From: CAVTWH01 sp963850915
Lineage (GTDB): Bacteria; Actinomycetota; Actinomycetes; Mycobacteriales; Micromonosporaceae
Assembly: GCA_963850915.1 (NCBI GenBank)
Contig: CAWKND010000006.1
Span: 186,001-250,000, forward strand
Reading direction: 5' to 3'
Length of the DNA stretch: 64,000 bases
The stretch's first letter is position 1. Every line of letters starts with the position of its first letter. Below, in pieces: positions 49,224 to 57,768 of this stretch. A model generated the notes under the pieces. That model saw only the letters and a list, made by a program, of their open reading frames with translations. It was not told the DNA's origin and ran no database searches. The position numbers and the translations under genes are program-made.

Positions 49224-50126
49224 CTAGAGGACGCCCACCCGGTCGTTTCCATCCCGGTCAATTCCGGCTCGGTGGTTTCCGGCCCGGTCGTTTGCGGAGT
49301 GGCCCGGCTCGGTGGCGACCTCCGACTCGACGGCCAGCGGGGACTGGATGTCGTTGCGGGTGATCGCCGCGTAGGCGACGAGGAGGGCGATCACGATCAG
49401 GGCGACCCCGGCGACGGTACCGTCTCCGTAGCCGAGCCCGCCGCCGATGTTGTGTGCCTTGCCGAGCCAGTCGGCGAACGACGCACCGAGCGGTCGGGTG
49501 AGTACGTAGGCGATCCAGAACGCCAGCACGCTGCCCAGCCCGAGTCGCCAGGCGACGAGTGGTACCAGGATGGCGACGCCGAAGATGATCCCGGAGGCGA
49601 AGAAGCCGAGGTTCATCTCGGCGGCGGTCAGGTCACCGGCGGCGGTACCGAGGGCGAAGGTGGCCAGCACGGTCAGCCAGTAGAAGGTTTCCCGGCGGCG
49701 GGTGACGATGCTGTGGATCGAGAGCGTGCCTTCGCTGCGGTACCAGAGGAAGAAGATGACCCCGAGCACGATCGCGTAGAAGGCTGTCGAAATCACGTAC
49801 GGGACGCCGAGTACGACGTGGACCGCGTCGGCCGCGACGGTACCCACCACCGCCACCATGATCACCGCGAACCAGTACACAGCGGCGAGGTACCGCCGGA
49901 CCCGGAACTGCAGCCAGAGCGCGACGACGAAGCCGCCAACGGCGACCACTCCGGCGAGGACGAGGTTGGTGTTGCCGAGGTAGTCCGAGGTGGCCTCGCC
50001 CATGCCGGTGGTCAGGATCTTGATGACCCAGAACAGGGCGGTAATCTCCGGAACCTTGGCAGCCAAAGGATCGCGTCGCGCTGATCGGGGCTCGGGCGGT
50101 GCGCTCCGGGTCGTCATGGCGACCAT
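49224..50126 (-). CDS. COG4705-like integral membrane protein
   Basis: 300 aa; ATG 50126 or the internal ATG at 50117. About eight transmembrane segments. The repeated motif FWVIKILTTGMGEATSDYLG and FYWLTVLATFALGTAAGDLT (two halves, each with T.GE.TSD/T.AGDLT) is the signature of the COG4705 family, whose function is unknown. The C-terminal 30 residues are pentapeptide repeats (NDRAG, NHRAG, IDRDG, NDRVG) from a 15-bp DNA repeat. Confidence 0.83.
   Translation of the reverse strand: MVAMTTRSAPPEPRSARRDPLAAKVPEITALFWVIKILTTGMGEATSDYLGNTNLVLAGVVAVGGFVVALWLQFRVRRYLAAVYWFAVIMVAVVGTVAADAVHVVLGVPYVISTAFYAIVLGVIFFLWYRSEGTLSIHSIVTRRRETFYWLTVLATFALGTAAGDLTAAEMNLGFFASGIIFGVAILVPLVAWRLGLGSVLAFWIAYVLTRPLGASFADWLGKAHNIGGGLGYGDGTVAGVALIVIALLVAYAAITRNDIQSPLAVESEVATEPGHSANDRAGNHRAGIDRDGNDRVGVL
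49238..49297. repeat. four 15-bp tandem repeats at the 3' end of a membrane-protein gene
   Basis: CCCGGTCGTTTCCAT, CCCGGTCAATTCCGG, CTCGGTGGTTTCCGG and CCCGGTCGTTTGCGG are adjacent, 12-15 bp short of the stop codon on the minus strand, coding the cytoplasmic tail NDRAG/NHRAG/IDRDG/NDRVG. Confidence 0.88.
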
Positions 50127-50355
50127 TAAAGCCTACGTCCTGTAGGGAAACCTGCATCTTCGCTCGGACACTCAGCATGATCTCAGCAACGGTCACTCTC
50201 CGTTGCTTGTCGACTGCGCGGCGCCCTTCCCGTACTGCTCCGCCGGTGCCCGACCTGACCGAGTGCAACGTCACACCTCCCAAAACGGACAAGTCACGCA
50301 GGAGAAACTCCGCAGAAACGTCGCCGGCCGATGCTGTGCGGGAGGGGGAACAACT

Positions 50356-50787
50356 ATGAGCTCAGACCTGTATCCGCAGCGCGGCATCGCCATGGTCGCG
50401 CACGACAGCTGCAAACAGGACATGGTGGATTGGGCCAAGTACAACCAGGGAACGCTGGCCCGGCACCGGCTCTACGCCACCGGTACCACCGGCGGACTGC
50501 TCATCGAACACGCCAACCTCGACGTCACCCGGTTCCGCAGCGGCCCGCTCGGCGGCGACCAGCAGATCGGCTCGCGGATCGCCGAACACGAGGTCGACCT
50601 CCTGGTGTTCTTCTGGGATCCGCTGGCCGCCCAGCCCCACGAACCCGATGTGCGGGCACTGCTGCGCATCGCCGTACTCGCCAACATTCCGGTCGCCTGC
50701 AACCGGGCCACCGCCGACTACATCATCTCCTCACCCCTGCTCGCCGACCGGCATGTCATCGGGAAGGCACTCGTCGCCGCCGCCTAG
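50356..50787 (+). CDS. mgsA: methylglyoxal synthase
   Basis: 143 aa from ATG 50356 with GGAGGGGG upstream. All landmarks are present: IAMVAHDSCKQDMVDW, YATGTTGGLL (phosphate binding), SGPLGGDQQIGSRIAEHEVD (catalytic Asp region), LLVFFWDPLAAQPHEPDVRA and VACNRATADYIISS. It converts dihydroxyacetone phosphate to methylglyoxal and phosphate, a bypass when sugar phosphates build up. That is plausible in an organism with so many sugar-releasing enzymes. Confidence 0.94.
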   Translation: MSSDLYPQRGIAMVAHDSCKQDMVDWAKYNQGTLARHRLYATGTTGGLLIEHANLDVTRFRSGPLGGDQQIGSRIAEHEVDLLVFFWDPLAAQPHEPDVRALLRIAVLANIPVACNRATADYIISSPLLADRHVIGKALVAAA

Positions 50788-50843
50788 CCTGTCGGGTCTG
50801 ACACGGCCCCCCGCCGGACGGAAGCCCGAATATCCTCGGCACC

Positions 50844-51437
50844 ATGGACAACCCACGATCGGCAGGCGAGTCCGGCCTGGAGATCCTGAGCTTCACCGAC
50901 CCGGCGCAGTGGGAGGCTTGGCTCACCGCCCACCACGAGCAGCCCGACGGTACCTGGGTGAAGGTCGCCAAGAAGGGGTCCCGACTGTCCTTGATCACAG
51001 TGGCCGAGGCGGGCGAGATCGCACTGTGCTTCGGCTGGATCGACAGCATCCGCAGGTCCCTGGATGCCGACTCCTTTCTGCAGCGCTACTCCCGCCGCCG
51101 GCCCAAGGGATCATGGTCGCGGGTCAACGTCGAACGCGTCGAGGCACTGACGGCGGCGGGCCGGATGCGCCCGCCGGGACTGGCCGAGGTCGAGACCGCG
51201 AAGGCTGACGGCCGCTGGGCGGCAGCCTATGAAGGACAGAAAGACGCCACGGTACCGCCGGAGCTCGTCGCCGCCCTCGCCACGAACAGGGCGGCCTCGG
51301 ACTACTTCCACCAGCTCGGCAAGACCGATCGGTACCTGGCAATGCTGCCGTTGCTGAAGGCGCCTACCCCGGAGCTCCGCGCGGCCCGGGTGGAGCGGTT
51401 GGTCGACGACCTCGCCGCCGCGGCCCGCCGGGTGTGA
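50844..51437 (+). CDS. YdeI/OmpD-associated family protein
   Basis: 197 aa from ATG 50844; TATCCT (50831-50836) is 7 nt upstream, so probably leaderless. WEAWLTAHHEQPDGTWVKVA, GEIALCFGWIDSIRRSLDAD, YSRRRPKGSWSRVNVERVEA and the C-terminal helical part VPPELVAALATNRAASDYF match the YdeI/OmdA family (bacteriocin-protection, DUF1801-linked). The biochemical role is unknown. Confidence 0.88.
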   Translation: MDNPRSAGESGLEILSFTDPAQWEAWLTAHHEQPDGTWVKVAKKGSRLSLITVAEAGEIALCFGWIDSIRRSLDADSFLQRYSRRRPKGSWSRVNVERVEALTAAGRMRPPGLAEVETAKADGRWAAAYEGQKDATVPPELVAALATNRAASDYFHQLGKTDRYLAMLPLLKAPTPELRAARVERLVDDLAAAARRV

Positions 51438-51500
51438 CGCCGTGCCAGTCGCTGGCAGTGCCTGGGCAGTCGGCAAGCTGACCCTTGTCCGCGGCTGACT

Positions 51501-51510
51501 GAAGCGCTTC
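51501..51510. promoter_or_regulatory. GAAGCGCTTC palindrome (LacI/CebR-like site)
   Basis: A perfect 10-bp palindrome with the AGCGCT core typical of LacI-family sugar repressors, 33 bp before the membrane-protein start. No LacI gene is present in the window. Confidence 0.5.
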
Positions 51511-51542
51511 GATGGGGGGCAACGTCAACTCTCTCCCGGACG

Positions 51543-52280
51543 GTGGCCTCGGTCATGGACAGCGGTACCGAGATCATCGTCGCGGTGATCGGTTCGATCA
51601 CGACCATCACGGCCGCGCTGATCAGCTTCTTCGCCAGCCGCCGTCCGGAACCGAAGCCGGCGCCGGCCGTCGCGCCGCCGGCAGCCGGTGCTGCCCCGGT
51701 CGGCTACTACCCGGCGCAGCCCGGAACGGGGCGTCCGCCGGCGCAGCCGACCCCCGGCTATCCGGTCCAGCCGGTCGGCGGCTACCCGCAGCAGCCCTAC
51801 CCGTACCAGCAGGCCGGTGGTCAGGTGAACCCGCCGGTCGGTGGTAACCCTCCATTGGCCTATCCGGGCCAAGGTGGATACCTGGCGCAGCCGGGCGTTG
51901 TGTACCAGCCGGCGCAGCGGGTCGGGGGTCAACCGGTCGGCGTGCAACAGGTCGGCGTGCAGCCGGTGGGTGCGGGCGGGGCGGTCGCGCGGGTGTTGGG
52001 GGCGCTGCTGGCGCTACTCCTCGCGCTGTACGCCTTCTTCCTGATCAGTGACTTCATCTACGAAGCGACGACCGAGCCCGACCAGGTCACCGGCAAGGGC
52101 GTGGTGCTTCTGGTCGTCGCCGTCGTGGCGATGCTGGTGATGCTCAACCTCGGCCGGGTACTGATCCGCCGGGTCGGCAAACCGGGTAACTCCTGGCGGC
52201 GCCCGCTCGTGGTCAGCGTACTGATCGGCACGTACGGGCTGACGCTGCTCGCGCTGATGCTGAGCATCCAGCAGTCGTAG
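51543..52280 (+). CDS. membrane protein with Pro/Gln-rich cytoplasmic region
   Basis: 245 aa from GTG 51543 (ATG 51555 possible). One N-terminal helix (IIVAVIGSITTITAALISFF), about 110 residues of Pro/Gly/Gln/Tyr-rich low complexity (GYPQQPYPYQQAGGQVNPPV), then three helices (VLGALLALLLALYAFFLISD, VVLLVVAVVAMLVMLNLGRV, LVVSVLIGTYGLTLLALMLS). Similar PQ-rich membrane proteins are common and uncharacterised in actinobacteria. An AGCGCT palindrome precedes it. Confidence 0.75.
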   Translation: MASVMDSGTEIIVAVIGSITTITAALISFFASRRPEPKPAPAVAPPAAGAAPVGYYPAQPGTGRPPAQPTPGYPVQPVGGYPQQPYPYQQAGGQVNPPVGGNPPLAYPGQGGYLAQPGVVYQPAQRVGGQPVGVQQVGVQPVGAGGAVARVLGALLALLLALYAFFLISDFIYEATTEPDQVTGKGVVLLVVAVVAMLVMLNLGRVLIRRVGKPGNSWRRPLVVSVLIGTYGLTLLALMLSIQQS

Positions 52281-52301
52281 CCGGCGGCCGGCGGGCGGAG
52301 A

Positions 52302-52326
52302 GGTGCGTCGGCGTACCCGGCGCACC
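52302..52326. terminator. hairpin terminator between convergent genes
   Basis: GGTGCGTCGG pairs with CCGGCGCACC (one G-T) around a 5-nt loop, between the PQ-rich membrane protein gene and the GH54 remnant. Confidence 0.7.
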
Positions 52327-52338
52327 CCTCGCCGTACC

Positions 52339-52933
52339 TCAGCTCAGCGCGAACTTCTGGGCCGCGGAGCCGTTGCAGTCGTAGATCTGCAGCCGCGTTC
52401 CGTTGGCGGTGTTACCACTGGGCGAATCCAGGCACCGGCCCGACTGCGGGTTGAGCGGCGAGCCGTTGGACTGTTGCTGCCAGTTCCGGCCACCGACGCC
52501 GTCGCAGTCCCACAACTCGACCAGCGAGCCGTGGCCGTCCCGTTGGTCACGATGCCTCGATGGGTAGGTCGTTGTGCTGCGGGGACTGGTCGTAGATGAT
52601 CGTCATCGGGCAGGAAGTGTTGGTACAGAACGAATCCTGCGCGGCTGCGTTGGCGTACCCACCGGCAGCCAGCAGGCCGATGTTGCTGGTCGCGCCGTCC
52701 GAGGCGCGCTTCACCTGGTACAGGCTGCCGTTGTAAGCGGAGTAGAGTGCGCGGACCGCACTGTGCGCGGCGACGCAGGGTGTACCGGCGGAGCGGTAGA
52801 TGTCGCAGGGTGCCGAGCCGACCGCCTGGGAGGTACCAGGTAGGCCGACGAGCAGTCCGAGGGTGAGTGCCAATGTCGCACCGCCAGCGGGGAGGAGCCT
52901 TCGCGGGGGACGGAGGTGTGACCGAGCGTTCAC
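52339..52933 (-). pseudogene. GH54 alpha-L-arabinofuranosidase remnant joined to a ricin-domain tail
   Basis: From GTG 52933 (AAGAGG upstream) a signal peptide (LLPAGGATLALTLGLLVGLP) leads into a clear GH54 N-terminus: SAPCDIYRSAGTPCVAAHSA, VRALYSAYNGSLYQVKRASD and FCTNTSCPMTIIYDQSPQHN. At about 52560 homology stops. What follows, in a different frame, is the end of a ricin-B/CBM13 module (GSLVELWDCDGVGGRNWQQQ, RCLDSPSGNTANGTRLQIYD, stop at 52339). The whole central part with the catalytic residues is missing, so an internal deletion has inactivated it. Intact enzymes remove arabinose from arabinoxylan. Confidence 0.85.
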
Positions 52934-53102
52934 GGTGAACCTCTTTCGTGTGGTGTGGCCGAACACCGAGTACCTGGCTATCCGCCTCCTCATCTCCGGT
53001 CCGATGGAGCCAGCCATGACATCGGGACATGTCGATTGCTCACTATGCGCCAGTGCGGTGGCAAATGATGGAAGATGTTGAAACCGATGAGGGGGTACGG
53101 GG

Positions 53103-53906
53103 ATGCGAACGGTTGACGCGGTGCGGAGGTACCGGCCGGCGCTCGGGCTCGCGGTCGAGGTGATAGACGTGGCGCTGGGCGCGGTACCGGACGGCATGTC
53201 GGCCGAGTTGGTGGCGGCGTGCCGGGCCGCCGTGGACAACGCCGGCAGCAACTGGTGGGGCTGCGACACAAAGGCCGACTTCGCCGCCGAAGCCGCGGTT
53301 CCGTTGCGGGACGTCGGTGCCTACGTGCGGCGGCGGTACGAATTCGTTGCGCCCATGGACAACCGGCAGGTGCGGGAGGTGTGGCCCGACATCGAGGCGC
53401 GGTTGGTGGAGATCGGGGAGGCGCTGGAGTGCGCCGCGGTCTTCGCCGAGGAGGCACGGCAGCCCCTGTTCGGACTGGTGTTCAGTGACTGGTTCCGCGG
53501 CCGGCTGCTCCGGCTGCTCTGCGCGCCGTCAGCCACGGAGAGTCTGGCGCAGCTGGCTTCCCGGGTCTGGTCGGCGCTGGCCGAGACCGACGATTACCAG
53601 CGCGCACTGGACATCATCATGCACGAGCGGCACCGACCGAAGGACGACAGCGGCTGGACAACGGTGGGTACCCGGGCCGCCACCTACCGCGGTGACCCCT
53701 ATCTGGGTGGCGCGCCGGCGTATCTGGTGCTGCGCAGCGACTACGACGACACCGCCGGTACCGTGACAGTGTTCCGGGACGGCAACGAACCCTTGCAGGT
53801 ACGCCACTTCCGTCTGGTCGACGGGCATGTGCGGGTATCGCCGACGTCCTCGGAGTTGGGCCGCGCCGCCATCCGTGGCCTGCAACGGCTGGGGCTGATC
53901 GAATAG
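53103..53906 (+). CDS. hypothetical protein
   Basis: 267 aa with GGGG upstream of ATG 53103. Soluble; helical N-terminal half (MSAELVAACRAAVDNAGSNW, DIEARLVEIGEALECAAVFA), then SDWFRGRLLRLLCAPSATES. A C-terminal part with alternating strands (GAPAYLVLRSDYDDTAGTVT, FRDGNEPLQVRHFRLVDGHV) looks like a small beta-sheet domain. I recognise no family. Convergent with the HD-domain gene 19 bp away. Confidence 0.72.
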   Translation: MRTVDAVRRYRPALGLAVEVIDVALGAVPDGMSAELVAACRAAVDNAGSNWWGCDTKADFAAEAAVPLRDVGAYVRRRYEFVAPMDNRQVREVWPDIEARLVEIGEALECAAVFAEEARQPLFGLVFSDWFRGRLLRLLCAPSATESLAQLASRVWSALAETDDYQRALDIIMHERHRPKDDSGWTTVGTRAATYRGDPYLGGAPAYLVLRSDYDDTAGTVTVFRDGNEPLQVRHFRLVDGHVRVSPTSSELGRAAIRGLQRLGLIE

Positions 53907-53925
53907 CCGCTGTCGTCGCTGGCGG

Positions 53926-54534
53926 TCAGCCCTCGTCGGCCAGCGGTCGGAACCGCTCCTGCCACTCGCGGTACCAGTCGGCGAACCAGGGCCGCCCGTC
54001 CGCCAGTGGCACGATGGCGGCGACCGTCTCCCGGTAGTAGGAGGCGCGCTTGGCCGGGCGTGGATGGGTGTCCAGGTGCTGGACGTTGCTGAGCCGGTCG
54101 GCGAGTTTGACGGTCAGTGCCGCCTCCGGCGCGCCGCGCAGCCGCTCCAGGTAGCCGGCGCGTACCGACGCCGGATCCTGATCTGCCAACGCCTCGGGCT
54201 TGGTGACCCAGTCCACCAGTTCGGCGACCCGCTCACCGAAGCGGTCCCGTACCTCGTCCAGGGTTGTCGGGGTGTCTTCCACGACATCATGCAGGACGGC
54301 CGCGCACAGCGTGTCCCCGTCGCTGACGCCGACGCCCTCGACCAGGACGGTCAGCGCCTCCAGCAGGTGTTCGAGGTAGGGCTGACCGGCCGGGCGGCGC
54401 TGGTCGCCGTGGCGTTCGACAGCGAAGGCGACGGCTGTGTCGAGCCGTTGCAGGGTCGCTTCGCTCAGCCGGCCCGCAAACTGGTCGCGCAGCGCCGGCC
54501 AGCCGACGGAGCCGTCGAAGGTACGCATTCGCAT
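53926..54534 (-). CDS. stand-alone HD hydrolase (RelA/SpoT hydrolase-like)
   Basis: 202 aa; ATG 54534 or 54528. The HD-domain motifs of the (p)ppGpp hydrolase type are visible: AFAVERHGDQRRPAGQPYLE with YLEHLLEALTVL (His), CAAVLHDVVEDTPTTLDEVR (HD) and ALTVKLADRLSNVQHLDTHP (late Asp). There is no synthetase, TGS or ACT domain, so it resembles a small alarmone hydrolase (Mesh1/SAH type). Its substrate could be (p)ppGpp or another phosphorylated nucleotide; unproven. Confidence 0.86.
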   Translation of the reverse strand: MRMRTFDGSVGWPALRDQFAGRLSEATLQRLDTAVAFAVERHGDQRRPAGQPYLEHLLEALTVLVEGVGVSDGDTLCAAVLHDVVEDTPTTLDEVRDRFGERVAELVDWVTKPEALADQDPASVRAGYLERLRGAPEAALTVKLADRLSNVQHLDTHPRPAKRASYYRETVAAIVPLADGRPWFADWYREWQERFRPLADEG

Positions 54535-54607
54535 GTCCTCAGGGGGTGTTGGGTGTCCGGGCGGTGCGTATTGCGCTCTCGGCTGATGGTAGCGATCACC
54601 AGGTTGG

Positions 54608-55444
54608 TCACGTCCCCGGGCGTTCGGCCAGGGTGTACCGGATGTGTTGGGTGAGCCTTATCTGCCCGTCCGCGCCCCGGAGGGATTCCAGCTGCGCGCC
54701 CGCCGTGGCGCGTACCCGGGCCAGATCAGCGGCGGGTACCCGCTCCCACATACCGCGCTGCCCGTGCGACCAGGTCCAGTCGTACCACTGGTCGGCGCTG
54801 GCGAACGCCGCGGTCAGCTCGAATCCGGTGGTGCGTACCGCGGCGTAGCCGGCCGAGGTGACCAACTCCTCGACCCCGGCGTCCGAGCTGAACGGCCCGG
54901 CCGCGCCGCTGGTTCGCGCGTCGAGCATGGCGGGCGGGAGGTACGGCGCGAATACGGAGTCGAGTTTTCGCCACTCGGGAGCGGCGTCGCCGAACGTGGC
55001 CAGGGCCAGCCGACCGCCGGGTACCAGCAGACTCAACCACGCGCGCAGCGCTGCCGCCGGATCGGGGAGGAAGAAGACCACCAGCGAGGCGACCAGAAGG
55101 TCGTAGCTGGCGGCCGGGAGCTGCGGCGCACCGGCATCCATCACCCGCAGCTCGACGTTGGTCAGCCCGCGCTGTGCCACGGCAGCAGCGGTGGCCTCGA
55201 TCATGCGGGGTGCCAGGTCGATCCCGGTCACCCGGCCGGTCGGCCCGACCGCGTCCGCCAGTGGAAACAACGCCGCACCGCGCCCGACGCCGATGTCCAG
55301 TACGCGCTCGCCGGGCCGGGGCGCCGCCTCCCGTACGAGTCCACCGGCGATCGGCCCGAACCAGGCCACACCCACCTGGTCGTACGTGTCGGCGGCCCGG
55401 TCGAAGACCCCTGCCACCCGCGCGCTGCGCTCGTCTGCGTCCAT
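54608..55444 (-). CDS. class I SAM-dependent methyltransferase
   Basis: 278 aa from ATG 55444 (GGGAGAG upstream). RVAGVFDRAADTYDQVGVAW, motif I VLDIGVGRGAALFPLADAVG, VTGIDLAPRMIEATAAAVAQ, NVELRVMDAGAPQLPAASYD and LLVPGGRLALATFGD match the UbiE/Methyltransf_11/25 group. The C-terminal part WYDWTWSHGQRGMWERVPAA is typical of actinobacterial small-molecule methyltransferases. Substrate unknown. Confidence 0.87.
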   Translation of the reverse strand: MDADERSARVAGVFDRAADTYDQVGVAWFGPIAGGLVREAAPRPGERVLDIGVGRGAALFPLADAVGPTGRVTGIDLAPRMIEATAAAVAQRGLTNVELRVMDAGAPQLPAASYDLLVASLVVFFLPDPAAALRAWLSLLVPGGRLALATFGDAAPEWRKLDSVFAPYLPPAMLDARTSGAAGPFSSDAGVEELVTSAGYAAVRTTGFELTAAFASADQWYDWTWSHGQRGMWERVPAADLARVRATAGAQLESLRGADGQIRLTQHIRYTLAERPGT

Positions 55445-55563
55445 CCCTGAAGTCTCTCCCGCTGGGCATCCGACCACCTGCTCATCCGCTGTCTGACAGA
55501 TGACGGAGGTCGGCTGCCGCGCGCGCGGTGGACACGGCGGGACGGCTGCGACAGACTTCGTCG

Positions 55564-55947
55564 ATGCGAACTCGAATGCCCGGCATGTGGTGGGGCACCG
55601 CGATCGAGGCACCCGACCCCGCTGCCTTGGCGCGCTTCTACTCCGAGTTGCTCGGCTGGCCGATCGGCCACGAGGAGCCGGGCACGACGATCCTGGCCGC
55701 CCCCGAAGGCTCCATCTACGTGGTGTTCCAACAGGCCACCGATTACCAAGCGCCGGTCTGGCCGCCGGTCGACGGTCGGCAGCGCCCGATGATGCACTTC
55801 GACTTCCAGGTCGGGCACCTCGATTCGGCTGTTGCCGACGCGGTCGCCCTGGGCGCGACGCTGGCTTCGGCCCAACCGCAGGACAACGTCCGGGTACTCC
55901 TGGATCCGGCCGGTCACCCCTTCTGCCTCTGCGTCGAGCAGGACTAG
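55564..55947 (+). CDS. VOC-family protein
   Basis: 127 aa from ATG 55564, with CAGACT 6 nt upstream (leaderless pattern); an in-frame GTG at 55528 is less likely. The two beta-alpha-beta modules are seen as AIEAPDPAALARFYSELLGW and MMHFDFQVGHLDSAVADAVA, ending VRVLLDPAGHPFCLCVEQD, as in glyoxalase/dioxygenase-like proteins. Metal ligands are partly present (His, Glu). Function unknown. Confidence 0.88.
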   Translation: MRTRMPGMWWGTAIEAPDPAALARFYSELLGWPIGHEEPGTTILAAPEGSIYVVFQQATDYQAPVWPPVDGRQRPMMHFDFQVGHLDSAVADAVALGATLASAQPQDNVRVLLDPAGHPFCLCVEQD

Positions 55948-55993
55948 CACGGTGCCGGGCGCCGGCTGACGACAGCGCCCGGCAGGACGCTCG

Positions 55994-57442
55994 TCAGCTG
56001 GCGCTCCAGCGCTGGTTGGCCTGGCCGTTACAGGTCCAGATGTCCACCGCGGTACCGTTCGCGGTCGCCTGCCCGGACACGTCCAGGCACAGGTTCGACT
56101 GGACACCGACGACGGTACCGTCGGCATTGAGTACCCACTTCTGGTTGGTCTGGCCGTTGCAGGTCCACTGGTCGACCAAGGCGCCTGGGGTGCTGCTGGC
56201 GTTGGCGACATCCAGGCACAGCCCGGTCTGCGCGCTGCGAATGCTGCCGTCGTTGTTGAGCTGCCAGCTCTGGTTCTGGCCACCGTTGCAGTCCCAGACC
56301 TCATCCCTGGTACCGGTGGCTGTGGCGGCGCCGGTCACGTCCAGACAGCGGCCGGCGGCGGCATTCTTGAAGATCTGCCGTGGCGCAGCGGTCGACGTGC
56401 TCCACGTACCGGCGCTGGAGTCGATCGACCAGGAGCGATAGTAGGGCAGCGAAACGTTGGTACCACTGATATTCAGTGGCAGCCAGACCAGTTTGGAGCT
56501 GCCGAGGTTGGCGGGGTTCCACCGGTCGCCGGCATAGACATAGGTGGTACCGGCGCTGCCCTGCACGGTGATGATGTTGGTCGTCTGGGTGTTGTACGTG
56601 TTGGTACCGCCGGGCGCGAAGTTGGCCCAGCCCGACCACGGGCCGGCGAGCGACGTGGCGGTGGCGTACTGGTTGTCGTTGGTGGACCAGCCGGTCAGGT
56701 GCGAACCGAAGAGGTAGTAGCGTCCGGCGACCTTGACCATCGCCGGTGCTTCGAAGTCGGCGAGTACCGCCACCGACGAGGCCACCGACAGGTAGTCACT
56801 GGCGAGCCGGTCGATGCGCAGCCCGTGCGCCCGGTCCTCGGTGAGCAGGTAGCCGCTGCCGTCGCTGTCCTGGAACACTCCGATGTCGCGGCTCTGCTGG
56901 CCGAGTGGCTGGAAACTGCCCCGGTAGCTGTACGGGCCGCAGGGCGTGGAGCTGGTGGCGACGCCCACTTTCGCCTCGCTGTACGCGCTGTTGTCGACGT
57001 GCAGGTACATCACGTACTGGCCGGTCGCGTTGTTGTACAAGACTTTCGGCCGCTCGATGACCCGGTTCGGGCCCAGGTCGCCGCTGCCGGTACGCACGAG
57101 CGCCTCGCTCTGGTAGGTCCAGGTACCCAGATTGGTCGAGGCGTAGCACGGGATCGCGATGAAGCTGGCGTTGCCGGAGTTCTCGTTGGTCTTGTCCTCG
57201 CCGAACGCGTAGTAGGTCTGGCCTGCCTTGACGATGCCGAGACCGTGCATCTGCAGTGCATTGCCGTTCTGGTCCGACCAGGTCGCGCCGGTGACCAGCG
57301 TACTGGCGGCGGCGCTGGCGGGCGCTGCCGCGCCGACGGCGGCCAGGCAAGCGACCGTGGCCAGAGCCAGGATCGCGATGCCGCGCTTGCGGAGCGGACT
57401 TCCGGCGGTGCGGGTAGGGCTGGGGCGTGGACGCAGACGCAT
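55994..57442 (-). CDS. secreted GH43 (exo-beta-1,3-galactanase-like) with ricin-type CBM13
   Basis: 482 aa. Signal peptide ends near AAPASAA. LVTGATWSDQNGNALQMHGL, GQTYYAFGEDKTNENSGNAS, VIERPKVLYNNATGQYVMYL and AVLADFEAPAMVKVAGRYYL (Glu) form a five-bladed propeller typical of the GH43_24 exo-beta-1,3-galactanase group. The C-terminal 130 residues form a ricin-B trefoil with three CLDV/QxW units (RCLDVTGAATATGTRDEVWD; LCLDVANASSTPGALVDQWT; LCLDVSGQATANGTAVDIWT). Likely acts on arabinogalactan side chains outside the cell. Confidence 0.88.
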   Translation of the reverse strand: MRLRPRPSPTRTAGSPLRKRGIAILALATVACLAAVGAAAPASAAASTLVTGATWSDQNGNALQMHGLGIVKAGQTYYAFGEDKTNENSGNASFIAIPCYASTNLGTWTYQSEALVRTGSGDLGPNRVIERPKVLYNNATGQYVMYLHVDNSAYSEAKVGVATSSTPCGPYSYRGSFQPLGQQSRDIGVFQDSDGSGYLLTEDRAHGLRIDRLASDYLSVASSVAVLADFEAPAMVKVAGRYYLFGSHLTGWSTNDNQYATATSLAGPWSGWANFAPGGTNTYNTQTTNIITVQGSAGTTYVYAGDRWNPANLGSSKLVWLPLNISGTNVSLPYYRSWSIDSSAGTWSTSTAAPRQIFKNAAAGRCLDVTGAATATGTRDEVWDCNGGQNQSWQLNNDGSIRSAQTGLCLDVANASSTPGALVDQWTCNGQTNQKWVLNADGTVVGVQSNLCLDVSGQATANGTAVDIWTCNGQANQRWSAS

Positions 57443-57768
57443 GGTTCGGACCTTTCTCGGGGCGGATCGGGGTCTCGGGTGCTGCGGGATTCGCGGTCGT
57501 GGGGAGGGCCGGACGTTGGCCCGTCCGGTGCCGGCGGGTGGAATCGGCAGTGATCAACTGTTGGAATGTGCGGGAAAAGCTTGAGCGGTGTCATCTATTG
57601 AGCGCTTCTGATGAATCTGTGTCAACGCGAGCATCGGAATTTGTTTCATCCAGGGCGGCGGACAATCTCAACCAGCCCGTCGGGCGGGTGGGAATCGCTA
57701 GGCTGGAGCCCGGCGACTGCACCGCACAGCCGCGAGCCGTGACGATCGGATGGCCGGGCGATGCGACT
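57443..57768. other. 326-bp divergent regulatory region
   Basis: No gene. On the minus strand TTGACA (57625-57620) is a consensus -35 for the GH43 gene. An AGCGCT palindrome (57601-57606) lies just downstream of it, where a LacI/CebR-like repressor would block the promoter. A possible in-frame start for the GAP gene lies at GTG 57739. Confidence 0.6.
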
